The notes: generated by a model not told the origin, from the sequence alone. A stretch of 38,391 nucleotides of DNA from an uncultured Anaerosolibacter sp. (GCA_937948705.1 CALECF010000200.1:1-38391); one strand, 5' to 3'. Positions 1 to 8,436 are shown, counted from the first letter of the stretch. Numbers and translations: made by a program.

Positions 1-278
1 ACCATGGCCACTTCTGAGCCTGCCTTAAATACCACTGCATTGGACCCCTTTGTAACGGTTACGGCTTGCTGCTGTGCATCCCATGTGATAGTAGCTCCAA
101 CAGATTGAGCTAGATCTCTTATTGCATATCCTGTTAATCCATGGACCTCTGCTGTTCTTACTTGTACTGCCCTACCATCCACATGAATCAAACTCTGTGC
201 AATGCCATCTGCATAAACAGGAATTGCAGCTGTGGAAATAGCAAATGCTAATGCTACTCCTAAAACCTTTCGTTTCAT
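1..278 (-). CDS. Secreted stalk-domain protein (copper amine oxidase N-terminal-like), partial
   Basis: This is the N-terminal 92 codons of a protein that runs off the left edge. Translation from the ATG at 278 begins MKRKVLGVALAFAISTAAIP, a clear signal peptide with a basic n-region and a hydrophobic core, with probable cleavage after VYA near residue 23. Next comes a module with GYAIRDLAQSVGATITWD and a beta-rich ending, the usual pattern of the copper amine oxidase N-terminal-like 'stalk' domain found on secreted clostridial proteins. A strong ribosome site (AAGGGGGA) lies 6-7 bases before the ATG. The same domain type forms the C-terminal part of the pseudogene at 4906-5764. The function cannot be told because the rest of the protein is outside the window. 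Confidence 0.75.
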   Translation of the reverse strand, partial: MKRKVLGVALAFAISTAAIPVYADGIAQSLIHVDGRAVQVRTAEVHGLTGYAIRDLAQSVGATITWDAQQQAVTVTKGSNAVVFKAGSEVAM

Positions 279-473
279 CAATTTTCCCCCTTAAAAGTTT
301 AATGGTCATCAGTTATCTACATAAGCTAATTCTACTATAGGAGCTCTACAGGATTGTTATGGAATTGATAGAATTATGTTAATTTTAGGTAAAGATTTCC
401 ATCATGGCCAAGGACCTTTTCTACAAAAAAGGGAATGGACTATTTGTTTTTTTCCCCTCCCTTGTTTATTTAC

Positions 474-2342
474 CTATGCTACCTTAAATTTATTGGTTTC
501 TTCCTTTAGCATGTTAGCCATGCGACTGACCTCTCCTACACTGGTACTGATTGACTCAAAGGTCCGCATTTGAGTTTCAATATCATTGTATATTTGATCC
601 GAGGCGTGGGCACTCTCCATGGTGGTTTTCGATAGTTCCTCCATAGCTCTGACAACATCCGAGGCAATCACCGATTGTTGATTTGCCGATGCCGAGATGG
701 ATTGTATCTTTTCCGATACCTGCACGATGGCTGCCAGTATGTTCCGGAACTCAAGATTGGCTTCGTTAGACTTTTCGAAGCTTTCCTTCACCAATCTGGT
801 TTCTGTCTTCATAATCCCATCAACCTTATCCGTATTCTTTTGCATTTCATTGATTAGAGAAATAATCTTCTGTCCAGAAAGCTTGCTTTGCTCTGCCAGC
901 TTGCGCACCTCATCGGCCACAACGGCAAAGCCTCTTCCATGCTCTCCTGCCCTTGCTGCTTCGATGGCGGCATTAAGAGCCAGTAAATTTGTTTGTTCTG
1001 AGATGCCTGTAATTAAAGACACAATCTCACCAATCTGTCCTGAAGATCTCTTTAGGTCCACCACCACTTCATAGACATGGGCAGTGGCATCCTTCACCTG
1101 ATGGATGATATTGTATACCGCTGTAACCTTCTCTGCACCCGCTGTCGCCGACTCCAATACGGCTTTACTGGTTGCTTCCGTTTCCTGGGCCTGATTCGAT
1201 ACCAGTTCTGCACTGCTGGCCATATCTTCAATGCTGGCTGTTACCTCTTGTACAATACTGGCATTGTTTTGAAATCCTGCTGCCATCTCATTGATCTCCC
1301 GTGTAATAACCTCCATCCTTTCATTGGCATCCTCGATAGCCTTGTATAGTTCTTCAGAGGATGTGGATAAAACACCCGTGCTTTCCATGATATGGGTCAC
1401 TACCGTTCTAATTTTCTCTACAAACAGGTTAAACCATTTAGAAAGGGTACCAATTTCGTCCCTTGCCTTAATGGTAAGATGCTGCGTCAGGTCTCCTTCT
1501 CCCTCTGCAATATTCTTGAGCATTTCATTGGTTTGGTTGATAGGCTTGGTGATTCGATTCGCTAAAAATAATCCAATAGCCAAGGCAAGGACAAAGCACA
1601 GGAGGGTTGAATATACGATGATTTTTTGACCTTTCTCAGCATGCTCACTGACCAAGTACATATTATGATCCACATATTCTTTAATCTTGAACCTTGCTAA
1701 ATCTGACTTTTCATTGAACGCTTCAAAGGTTTTACCAAACTGCTCATTTATTTCAAGGATCTGATCCGGCTCCAGGGGTTCTCCACTAAATACATGGTCA
1801 ACCCTTGCTTGGGCTAGCTCTCTTAGCTCTACAATTTCTACTCTTACCTGATTAATAATTTCATTGGTTTCCACATCATCGATTTGTTCAATCGTCACTG
1901 TTTCATTCATCCCACCACACAACATGGCATCACTGTACCAATCCGCTCGATCCAGTGCCTCCCATATCTTTTCAATTTCTTCATGCCCTACCTGTCCACC
2001 TATGATCTGCTCTAGAAGGAGGTTGGCGTAGGTAGTATTATATTTAATCTCCATGGCCGCCTCTAGCAAAGGGGAATATTGAGCTCCGATTCTCATGCTC
2101 CCTTCCTTTAGGGCATTGTTGGCCCCGATAGATAAAAAACCACTACCTGCAATAATAAGGCATACAGCCATGTACCCTAATAGAATCTTATACTTTAATT
2201 TTATCTGCAGGTCCTTAGAAAAGGTAACCTTATTCAGCATGCCCATATCAAACATCTTCCTACGTCTTGCCGTATGTTTAATCTTTTCTGTGGATTTGAT
2301 CTCTGCTGGAGGCTTCTTTCTCATTCTCGTCCCAAATTCCAT
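474..2342 (-). CDS. Methyl-accepting chemotaxis protein
   Basis: Chemoreceptor of 622 aa that would signal to CheA/CheW from the inner membrane. The order is: an unusually long basic cytoplasmic N-terminus (about 50 residues), TM1 at about 53-72, an extracytoplasmic four-helix-bundle-like sensor of about 165 residues, TM2 at about 241-261, a HAMP domain at about 262-312 (NRITKPINQ start), then a long coiled-coil signalling domain. The conserved hairpin tip is clear at about 448-482 ([20 protein letters not shown]). No CheW-binding pentapeptide tether is seen at the C-terminus. The start is supported by an AGGGAG ribosome site 7 bases upstream. The ligand cannot be predicted. The gene stands alone, with no chemotaxis genes next to it. 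Confidence 0.95.
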   Translation of the reverse strand: MEFGTRMRKKPPAEIKSTEKIKHTARRRKMFDMGMLNKVTFSKDLQIKLKYKILLGYMAVCLIIAGSGFLSIGANNALKEGSMRIGAQYSPLLEAAMEIKYNTTYANLLLEQIIGGQVGHEEIEKIWEALDRADWYSDAMLCGGMNETVTIEQIDDVETNEIINQVRVEIVELRELAQARVDHVFSGEPLEPDQILEINEQFGKTFEAFNEKSDLARFKIKEYVDHNMYLVSEHAEKGQKIIVYSTLLCFVLALAIGLFLANRITKPINQTNEMLKNIAEGEGDLTQHLTIKARDEIGTLSKWFNLFVEKIRTVVTHIMESTGVLSTSSEELYKAIEDANERMEVITREINEMAAGFQNNASIVQEVTASIEDMASSAELVSNQAQETEATSKAVLESATAGAEKVTAVYNIIHQVKDATAHVYEVVVDLKRSSGQIGEIVSLITGISEQTNLLALNAAIEAARAGEHGRGFAVVADEVRKLAEQSKLSGQKIISLINEMQKNTDKVDGIMKTETRLVKESFEKSNEANLEFRNILAAIVQVSEKIQSISASANQQSVIASDVVRAMEELSKTTMESAHASDQIYNDIETQMRTFESISTSVGEVSRMANMLKEETNKFKVA

Positions 2343-2516
2343 TACACTCTCCCTTTCCTTTTATCTATATGTACATCTATTCGCTTTCTTAATGTAACAT
2401 TAGTTTGTTAAATTTGTTCGAAAATGATGGAAATTATTTCTCTGTATTCAACAAATATTATTTAATGAACGCTTGTCTTTGATGCTAAGTCCGCCAGTGT
2501 GCTACAGAATCTGAAA

Positions 2517-2556
2517 TATAATAAAAATGGATGCTGTGCCACCCATTTTTATTATA
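2517..2556. terminator. Hairpin terminator after spoVR-like gene
   Basis: A 14-bp perfect stem (2517-2530 with 2543-2556) and a 12-nt loop lie just after the spoVR-like stop codon. The arms are A/T-rich at their base, so the structure ends in a T-run on the minus strand and could also work on the plus strand. Confidence 0.7.
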
Positions 2557-2561
2557 TCCCC

Positions 2562-3746
2562 TTACTTTCTCTCTGTTTTGATAGCTATATTTTGTTCCTC
2601 ATCACAAAGAACCAGCTTGTTAATATGATTGAAGGAAGTTTTTAAAATCACCTTATTGCCCCATAAGTTTACTAAGGCCCTAAGGATTGCAAAAACATAT
2701 TCCTGCTGTAATTCCCTGCCATCGGAAACATGCTCTAGCAGCAGCGCCCCGTCCTGTTCCCTGATTTCTTTTACACCCAGGATAGGTATTCTCCTTCTTC
2801 CTATGAGGCCCGTCAGTGTTTCCTTATGGGTTCCTATGTCACCCTTTTCAAAGTGACAAGCTCTTCTAAGCTCTTCATAGGCTCTATCATCAAAATACTT
2901 CTCAATCAAAGTTTTATCTGTTTCCTCTTTAACCGCTTCATATAGCATTGTTTCCCCATATCTTTCTGCAATCGTATGAAAGAGCATGGTGCCCAGTCGT
3001 TCAATGCTAATATATCCTCCACCGTCATATGAAACCAGTTCCTGGAGCCTCAAGCATCCTTCTCGCAGTTCTTCCGTCATTTCTAAATTCTCTATAATTT
3101 TGTTATACCAATATCCAGCCCATCCTTCATACATAATCATATTTTCTAAGTGGGGCAAAAAAAGGGGCGTTTCATCGGATATGATTTGTAGCAATGTTTT
3201 TTGCCATTCTGTCATTCTCCCCTCCCTCAGAATAAAATGTAGAAAGTCATACTCTTGGAAGCGGATAGCATGGATACTATCCAGTATCCTTTTAGCCTCT
3301 ATTAAGCCAATGTCAGCTTCCTTAATGCACGATTCAATATATCTTTGATTCTTATGGAAACTTCCCAAAAAACGGCCTTCATCCTTTATTGATTCAAAGT
3401 TACGATTGCGTTCGATAAAATCTCTATAGATACTCAAGTGAATCAAGGCGAATATTTTTTCTTCAAGGCTGCTTTTTTCTCTAAGAAATGCTGTGGATGG
3501 ATGGGCATACAGGGCAATCTTAAAAAACAAACCCCTGTGATCCAGCAGATTAAAGGGTTCTTGTTTTTTACTGAATCGCCATCGGGGAAGCTGCAGGGGA
3601 AATCCATAGTGTAGCCTATACACAGCAAAGTCCTCTTCACTTAACATCTCTAGTCTTTGAGGATAAGGGTCTAGGCCCAACCCTGCCGCTATTGAAGCAA
3701 TTTTTTCTTTCCAACTTATAAGGTAATCTAGTCCTTCTGTTCTCAT
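2562..3746 (-). CDS. spoVR: SpoVR family protein
   Basis: A 394-aa protein that I recognise as SpoVR family (stage V sporulation protein R). The N-terminal signature with YRLHYGFPLQLPRW near residues 43-56 is characteristic, and the family's central helical region with YEGWAGYW (about 206-213) and the SYDGGGYI segment follow. In B. subtilis the protein is linked to spore cortex formation; its biochemical role is not established. This copy is shorter than the usual 460-500 aa but has no internal break, so it is probably a short clostridial form. A GGGAGG-type ribosome site precedes the ATG. It is followed by its own terminator and appears to be a single-gene unit. Confidence 0.85.
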   Translation of the reverse strand: MRTEGLDYLISWKEKIASIAAGLGLDPYPQRLEMLSEEDFAVYRLHYGFPLQLPRWRFSKKQEPFNLLDHRGLFFKIALYAHPSTAFLREKSSLEEKIFALIHLSIYRDFIERNRNFESIKDEGRFLGSFHKNQRYIESCIKEADIGLIEAKRILDSIHAIRFQEYDFLHFILREGRMTEWQKTLLQIISDETPLFLPHLENMIMYEGWAGYWYNKIIENLEMTEELREGCLRLQELVSYDGGGYISIERLGTMLFHTIAERYGETMLYEAVKEETDKTLIEKYFDDRAYEELRRACHFEKGDIGTHKETLTGLIGRRRIPILGVKEIREQDGALLLEHVSDGRELQQEYVFAILRALVNLWGNKVILKTSFNHINKLVLCDEEQNIAIKTERK

Positions 3747-3986
3747 AATGTCCTCCCAAATTCCAATCAGGTTTTTAGTCTATTAATGTTACTTCCCTCT
3801 TAAAAGATAAAAAATATTCTTATTTATATAATATACATCTATATGATAGAAGGTCCTATTTGATTCCTTCTTTCTTTTTATTAAATCGCGCAAATTACAA
3901 AAATGTTAGAGGTGTATAGTTTTGGGAGATTGACAAACACTAATATCATTCTTTTACGTTGGATTGAAAACCGATTGAGGTGGGTG

Positions 3987-4451
3987 ATGATTTTGTATGT
4001 AGTTTATCATGACTTTGGTGGAACCCATTCTACGGTCATTGCTGCGGCAATCCATTTGAACTGGCTGCCCTTGGATGTCGTTCCCTCTGTGGATGATATC
4101 TTAAAGATTCCTTTGTTTGATCGCCTGGAAAAAAAGGATCAGGGCAGACTTATTTATCATGGGCGGGATGAATATGACAATGATGTCTATACCATTTGCA
4201 GACGAAATGTACCTGATTTGGTATCCCACGCCTTAGAGTCTGTTTTTGAAATGGCAGCCAGGGATCCAAGAGAAGTATTATGTGTAGACACGGCTCCAGC
4301 CACAAATGCATGGATGCAGGTCGGGGGTGCAGGCTCAAGACGCCTCGGCTTCGTTACCCTCGGAAGACCCATGGTGGCCTATGGTATATTGAGAGCCTAT
4401 CCGAAAATTGTAGCTATTGTACATAGAACAAAATGCAAAGTAGCACCCTAA
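3987..4451 (+). CDS. DUF3189 family protein
   Basis: A 154-aa protein beginning MILYVVYHDFGGTHSTVIA, which matches the conserved start of the DUF3189 family of clostridial proteins of unknown function (a His followed by GGTHS). The open frame extends 28 codons further upstream, but those residues look unlike the family. AGGTGG at 3978-3983 lies before the ATG at 3987; its spacing of 3 nt is short, so a TTG at 3993 is a possible alternative start. The sequence has a possible nucleotide-binding look (GGTHS loop), but I assign no function. It is the only plus-strand gene of its neighbourhood and converges with the csoR-like gene; both stop codons lie within a shared terminator hairpin. Confidence 0.7.
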   Translation: MILYVVYHDFGGTHSTVIAAAIHLNWLPLDVVPSVDDILKIPLFDRLEKKDQGRLIYHGRDEYDNDVYTICRRNVPDLVSHALESVFEMAARDPREVLCVDTAPATNAWMQVGGAGSRRLGFVTLGRPMVAYGILRAYPKIVAIVHRTKCKVAP

Positions 4452-4464
4452 AAGGTGCTACTTT
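4437..4464. terminator. Bidirectional terminator between DUF3189 and csoR-like genes
   Basis: An 11-bp perfect stem (4437-4447 with 4454-4464) with a 6-nt loop contains the stop codon of each of the two convergent genes (TAA at 4449-4451 on plus, TAG at 4458-4460 on minus). Confidence 0.75.
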
Positions 4465-4748
4465 AGAAATTTTACAATGGTGTTTATTACTTTCTCTACC
4501 TTATCTTTCTGAACCATTTCTCCTTCTTCCAGATTAATAAGGCACTCCTTTGCATGCTCCTCCATAATCACAAGACCTACCTTATGAACAGAGGATTTTA
4601 TGGCTGCAATTTGAAGGAGTATATCATCACAGGACTTATCCTCCTCAATCATTTTCTCAATACCTGCAATATGTCCTTTTATGGTGCGCAATCTACCAAT
4701 GACATCATTTTTCGCCTTTTCCTTTGACACTGAACCACTTCCTTTCAT
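4458..4748 (-). CDS. CsoR/CstR family (DUF156) transcriptional repressor
   Basis: A 96-aa all-helical repressor of the CsoR/RcnR/CstR family. The family's ligand residues are visible as Cys40, His65 and Cys69 (C-x24-H-x3-C), the spacing known for Cu(I)-sensing CsoR. Persulfide-sensing CstR keeps the two Cys but lacks the His. The residue before Cys40 is Ser, whereas copper sensors usually have Tyr there, and the segment around Cys40 (KSCDDILLQIAAIKSS) resembles CstR. The sequence alone therefore leaves copper or persulfide sensing open. The context favours sulfur: the next intact genes upstream form a persulfide-handling operon whose promoter carries a G-tract inverted repeat (8437-8456). No such repeat is seen before this gene, so autoregulation by that site is not supported. 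Confidence 0.85.
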   Translation of the reverse strand: MKGSGSVSKEKAKNDVIGRLRTIKGHIAGIEKMIEEDKSCDDILLQIAAIKSSVHKVGLVIMEEHAKECLINLEEGEMVQKDKVEKVINTIVKFLK

Positions 4749-4905
4749 AAAAATCTGCTATCTTTATTTTGCCACAAAATCTATCCTTTTAAAAAGGCGT
4801 ATGGTAAACATCTCTAGTTGTGTGTCTATTTTCAATATTATATCACATATACTCCACTGAGAAAGCAGTTGACATGCTCAATAAATATTCAGGGGGTATA
4901 TAGTA

Positions 4906-5764
4906 ATGAAAAGATTAATCAGCAAGTTACTGGTTTTCATGATGATCGTAGCTTTATACAAACCAATGTCTGTAGCATTTGCAGCAGATCAAAAAGCTAT
5001 TATTGCAGGTTCTACTTCTGTACAGCCATTAACTGACGAGCTAGCAGCAGAGTTCATGAAAAAAATCCTGGTATCAAGATTGAAGTGCAGAGCGGCGGTT
5101 CCTCTGTAGGTATCAAAGCTGCTCAAGACGGCGTAGCTGATATCGGAGCTTCTTCTAGGGAGTTAAAAGATTCAGAGAAAACTGTAAAAGCTGTAAAAGT
5201 TGAAGGTGTAGATTGTACAGAAGCAACTATCAAAGCTAAAAAATACAAGATCTACAGACCTTTCGTATACTTAACAAAGAGTGCACCAACAGGTGCAGTA
5301 AAGCAATTTATTGATTTTGCCCTAAGCGCTGAAGGACAAAAAATTGTAGCAAAAGATTACATCACTGTAAAAGAAGCTGACAAAATTGAAGGTACCACAC
5401 CTGCAGCACCTAAGACAATTGCTGTAAAAGTAAATGGCAAAGCCGTTGCATTTGATGTAAACCCAGTAAATGAAAACGGTAGAGTATCGGTTCCTGCAAG
5501 ACAAATCCTAGAATCCCTTGGCGCAAAATTAACTTGGGATGAAAAAACAAAAAAGGTAACTTCAGTTCTTGGTAATGATACTGTTGTAATGACTCTTGGT
5601 AGCACAAAGGCTACAAAGAACGGTAAAGCAATTGGCGAATTAGATGTTCCTGCAAAGAGCATCAATGGAAGAACCATGGTACCCGCAAGATTCATCTCTG
5701 AAGCCTTTGGTGCCAAAAGGTTGAGTGAGATGCAAATACAATGACAGTAACGATTACAAAGTAA
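4906..5764 (+). pseudogene. Degenerate PstS-like phosphate-binding protein with C-terminal stalk domain
   Basis: The start encodes a signal peptide and the PstS-like segment IIAGSTSVQPLTDELAAEFM. At the A-run near 5057-5064 the frame is lost: adding one A restores MKKNPGIKIEVQSGGSS and the following PstS-like sequence. After SSRELKDSEK the text jumps directly to the C-terminal part of a PstS (YKIYRPFVYLTK, EGQKIVAKDYI), so roughly 110-130 central residues, including most of the ligand-binding cleft, are missing. A copper amine oxidase N-terminal-like domain follows. Near its end, after FISEAFGAK, a second frame change (two extra A's at about 5714-5717) and a Trp-to-UGA change cut off the expected VEW..DANTMTVTITK ending, whose old stop is at 5762-5764. 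Three or more independent lesions make sequencing error unlikely. No pstCAB genes are nearby. Confidence 0.85.
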
Positions 5765-5772
5765 TTACATAG

Positions 5773-5819
5773 ATAAAAAATGAAGATGGTGATCTTAGGA
5801 TACCATCTTCATTTTTTAT
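5773..5819. terminator. Bidirectional terminator between pstS-like pseudogene and dsrE-like gene
   Basis: An 18-bp perfect stem (5773-5790 with 5802-5819) and an 11-nt loop. It has T-runs on both strands and reaches the stop codon of the dsrE-like gene (5819-5821). Confidence 0.85.
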
Positions 5820-6292
5820 TATATAAATAAATTTACATTGGCTTCATCTGCTTCTCCAAGGTAACTAGCTACACCAGCCAGCTCTACCCCTTCAATAAGC
5901 TCCTCTTCCTTAATCCCCATTACATCCATAGACATAGTACAGGCAATCATTTTAACCCCCATGAGCTGAGCGCTTTCAATGAGCTCGGGCAGACTGTTCA
6001 CATTCTTTTTTTTCATAATACTTTTCATCATTTGGGTGCCCATACCTCCAAAATTCATTTTTGATAAACTTAGCTTCTCTGCACCCCTCGGCATCATCCA
6101 GCCAAACATACTCTCCAAAAAGTCCTTCTTCACCTTGATCTTCTTGGCTCTTCTAAGGGCATTTAACCCCCAGAAGGTAAAGAACATCGTTACCTGGCTG
6201 CCCATGGCCGCAGCACCATTGGCAATAATCAGACTGGCCATTACCTTGTCCAGATCCCCGCTAAATACAATAATCGTTTTTTTATCTCCCAT
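5819..6292 (-). CDS. DsrE/DsrF/DrsH-like family sulfur-relay protein
   Basis: A 157-aa cytoplasmic protein of the DsrE-like superfamily (the group often called peroxiredoxin-family or COG2210). The N-terminal Rossmann-like strand IIVFSGDLDKVMASLIIANG and the region MFFTFWGLNALRR are typical. The single Cys is Cys118 in MIACTMSMDVMGI, the position that carries persulfide sulfur in this family. It is the last gene of the operon selenoprotein - CoA-disulfide reductase/rhodanese - tusA - dsrE, with 11 nt to tusA. The likely role is to accept or pass on sulfane sulfur, with TusA as partner. The exact acceptor is unknown. Confidence 0.88.
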   Translation of the reverse strand: MGDKKTIIVFSGDLDKVMASLIIANGAAAMGSQVTMFFTFWGLNALRRAKKIKVKKDFLESMFGWMMPRGAEKLSLSKMNFGGMGTQMMKSIMKKKNVNSLPELIESAQLMGVKMIACTMSMDVMGIKEEELIEGVELAGVASYLGEADEANVNLFI

Positions 6293-6303
6293 GATTTATC
6301 CTC

Positions 6304-6528
6304 TTACTTTCTAAGAATTTTCGCTTGTATTTCTGTATCTCCGTCCACAAGTTCCAGCAGCTCATTACCCGTCTTCTTACACCAAGCCTGGATATCCTTG
6401 GAAAACCCTCGATCTGTTACCTTTATGTGAATCACATCTCCAAGACTTGCCTCCTTTGAAGCCTTGAATACTTGCATAATGGGACCAGGACACTGCAATC
6501 CCTTACAATTCAAATGAATATCTGCCAT
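6304..6528 (-). CDS. TusA-family sulfurtransferase
   Basis: A 74-aa sulfur carrier with the family hallmark CPGP at 13-16 (Cys13 is the persulfide-bearing residue), inside HLNCKGLQCPGPIMQV. Length and the beta-alpha-beta-alpha pattern match TusA/SirA/YedF proteins. Extra Cys residues at 8 and 50 are present. It sits between the CoA-disulfide reductase (23 nt) and the dsrE-like gene (11 nt), so co-translation is likely. With no tRNA-thiolation genes beside it, a role in sulfane-sulfur trafficking is more likely than the tRNA 2-thiouridine role of E. coli TusA; this is inferred from context. Confidence 0.93.
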   Translation of the reverse strand: MADIHLNCKGLQCPGPIMQVFKASKEASLGDVIHIKVTDRGFSKDIQAWCKKTGNELLELVDGDTEIQAKILRK

Positions 6529-6551
6529 CTGTTGTTCCTCCTCCTTTATAT

Positions 6552-8204
6552 TTACTCTCGTTCAAAGGGGTAGGCGTTCATGCCCCCCTCGAGAATTCTA
6601 ACCCGTACAAAGCCCAATTCCTTTAGCTTTAAGTATGTCAAATAAGCATTTTTTCCAACCTTACATACCAAAACCGTCTCCTTATCTTTATCTAACTCAG
6701 TGACTCTCTTATACAATTCTGCGGATGGGATGTTCACTGCCCCTGGGATGGTGCCGACCATAAAGGATCCTTCATCCCGAACATCCACCACCTGTAATTC
6801 ATGGACTCTATCTCTCATCTCAATAGGGCCAATTCCTTTTACCCTACCCATTAGCTTATTGACCAACACATTGGCTGCCAAAATGGTAGACGCCATGGCC
6901 ATGGAAAACGGTGGTGCATAGGCTAGATCCAACTTTTCTAAGTCCTGCACCTTTGCACCAAAGGTGATGGCTGTGGCAATAATATCGATGGGTTTGTCTA
7001 CAACACCTTCTCCTACCACTTGAGCACCTAGGATTTTGTGACTTGCCTTATCTACAATGAGCTTGGTGATGATTTCCCTATAGCCAGGATAATAGTGGGC
7101 TCTATCATTGGCGGGCACCAGGGCTGTCTCCACCTCAAAGCCCGCCCGAATAGCATCTCTTTCGGATAATCCTGTTTTCCCTGCATTCAATTTGAATAGC
7201 TTCACAATGGTTGTGCCAAGCACGCCCTTTAAGCTATCTTTTTCTTTACTCCCGATGTTGATGCCAGCAATCCTACCCATTTTGTTTGCCGTGGATCCCA
7301 TAGGGTACCAGGCTGGCTGCCCTGTGATTAGATTTATGTTCTCTGCACAATCTCCAACTGCATAGATACTTTTCTCGCTAGTTTCCATATATTCGTTTAC
7401 CTTTATAGCACCTGTGGGTCCTAACTCCAAACCGATTTCCTTGACCAGTTGATGATTCGGCCTCACCCCTACAGACATGATCACCAAATCGGCTCCAATT
7501 TCCCGTTGATCCGTGATTACCTTTGTCACCCTGCCATCTTCACCCGCCAATGAAAGGACTTTTTCACTGGTATAAATATGAACACCCTGATCCACCATAT
7601 AGTTCTGCGCATAGAGGGCCATCTCTTCATCGAAGGGCGGTAAGATATGAGGAACTAGCTCCACAATGGATACTTCAATGCCCTTGTCATGGAGATTCTC
7701 CGCAACTTCCAACCCAATGAAACCGCCGCCAATCACCACTGCCTTTTTCACTTTTCCTTGATCCAGCAGTTCTCGAATTGCCTGGGCATCATTTACTGTT
7801 CTTACAGTATATACACCCAGCAGCGCCGTCCCTTCAATAGGAGGGACGAAGGGTGAGGCCCCTGTAGCAATCACAAGATGATCATATGTGCACTGCTTCA
7901 CCTCTCCTGTTAATAAATCCTTAACATCCACGATTTTTAGATCTTTATCGATTTTAATGGCTTCATGCTTTGTAAATATATCAATTCCTGTCAGCAGCTT
8001 AAAATCCTCTGGTGTCTTTACTATCAACTCTTTCTTCTCCTCAATGACACCCCCTATATAGTAGGGTAACCCGCATCCTGCATAGGAAATATACTCATCC
8101 CTTGTTACAACCATAATCTCAGCCTTTGGATCTTCTCTTTTCATCTTTGCTGCTGCTTTGGTGCCCGCAGCCACGGCTCCAATAACCAGTACTTTTTGAC
8201 TCAT
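6552..8204 (-). CDS. CoA-disulfide/persulfide reductase with C-terminal rhodanese domain
   Basis: A 550-aa FAD- and NAD(P)H-dependent oxidoreductase. The N-terminal FAD Rossmann motif is VIGAVAAGTKAAAK (8-21). The single redox-active Cys44 is in SYAGCGLPYY, as in coenzyme A disulfide reductases, NADH oxidases and the persulfide reductase Npsr. A second dinucleotide motif follows (VVIGGGFIGLEVAE), then a dimerisation domain, and a rhodanese domain from about 460 with its own catalytic Cys514 in VLVCKVGKNAYL. Known fusions of this kind reduce CoA disulfide, CoA persulfide or polysulfide and release sulfide. The ribosome site AGGGGTGAG overlaps the stop codon of the selenoprotein gene 10 nt upstream, which argues strongly for one transcript. 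It is cytoplasmic and both active-site Cys are intact. Confidence 0.92.
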   Translation of the reverse strand: MSQKVLVIGAVAAGTKAAAKMKREDPKAEIMVVTRDEYISYAGCGLPYYIGGVIEEKKELIVKTPEDFKLLTGIDIFTKHEAIKIDKDLKIVDVKDLLTGEVKQCTYDHLVIATGASPFVPPIEGTALLGVYTVRTVNDAQAIRELLDQGKVKKAVVIGGGFIGLEVAENLHDKGIEVSIVELVPHILPPFDEEMALYAQNYMVDQGVHIYTSEKVLSLAGEDGRVTKVITDQREIGADLVIMSVGVRPNHQLVKEIGLELGPTGAIKVNEYMETSEKSIYAVGDCAENINLITGQPAWYPMGSTANKMGRIAGINIGSKEKDSLKGVLGTTIVKLFKLNAGKTGLSERDAIRAGFEVETALVPANDRAHYYPGYREIITKLIVDKASHKILGAQVVGEGVVDKPIDIIATAITFGAKVQDLEKLDLAYAPPFSMAMASTILAANVLVNKLMGRVKGIGPIEMRDRVHELQVVDVRDEGSFMVGTIPGAVNIPSAELYKRVTELDKDKETVLVCKVGKNAYLTYLKLKELGFVRVRILEGGMNAYPFERE

Positions 8205-8214
8205 GTTCTCACCC

Positions 8215-8406
8215 CTATTTATCTAATTCATTCAACTGATTTAATAAGGACTCTACATCCACACGATATTTTTTTGAAGCATACACGATGCTTTTATATA
8301 AAACGCCTCCTCAACCAAAGCATCGAATGCCAAATTCTTTAAAAATTCTCTCTGCATCTGGATACTTTGCCAAAACATCATAAATCATTGAATCTTGATT
8401 AAACAT
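8215..8406 (-). CDS. Candidate selenoprotein: DUF1858-type redox protein with CxxU motif
   Basis: A 63-codon gene interrupted only by UGA at codon 32 (8311-8313). It reads MFNQDSMIYDVLAKYPDAER, then IFKEFGIRCFG-U-GGVLYKSI, and ends VDVESLLNQLNELDK. This fits the hybrid-cluster-protein-associated redox-disulfide family (DUF1858): a helix with a KYP turn, a conserved CxxC, then a GxDVExLLxxLN ending. The UGA replaces exactly the second Cys of that motif, giving C29-x-x-U32. The downstream half stays in frame and keeps the family pattern to the TAG stop. A ribosome site (AAGGGGTG) precedes the ATG, and a SECIS-like hairpin follows the UGA. A strong promoter drives the gene and it is first in the sulfur operon. 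The alternative is a one-base nonsense pseudogene (UGC/UGU to UGA); I think this less likely. Confidence 0.8.
8277..8293 (-). promoter_or_regulatory. Candidate bacterial SECIS element
   Basis: Downstream of the UGA at 8311-8313 the minus strand carries a 6-bp perfect stem AAGCAT/ATGCTT closing a 5-nt loop CGUGU. The loop starts 23 nt after the UGA and has G in its second position, within the known ranges for bacterial SECIS hairpins read by SelB (loop about 16-37 nt from the UGA, G in the first two loop bases). The stem is short and A/U-rich, so function is inferred. Confidence 0.6.
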
Positions 8407-8436
8407 TCCCTTCACCCCTTTTCCCTTTTCCCCCTG

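Noticed and set aside
279..473. Terminator of the chemoreceptor gene at about 425-463
   Set aside because: Only a 6-bp stem with a long loop can be drawn; the evidence is too weak to list.
697..1629. Plus-strand open frames inside the chemoreceptor gene
   Set aside because: They are antisense shadows of a well-supported 622-codon gene, without ribosome sites or recognisable domains.
3930..3960. Promoter with perfect TTGACA before the DUF3189 gene
   Set aside because: No acceptable -10 lies at 16-18 nt; the best candidate matches only three of six bases, so I do not list it.
4818..5036. 72-codon plus-strand frame over the start of the PstS-like pseudogene
   Set aside because: It runs out of frame with the signal peptide and PstS-like sequence and encodes no recognisable protein.
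5732..5734. In-frame UGA near the end of the PstS-like gene as a second selenocysteine site
   Set aside because: In the ancestral frame it replaces Trp of a stalk domain, not Cys. There is no SECIS-like hairpin, and the gene already carries a frameshift and a deletion, so it is simple decay.
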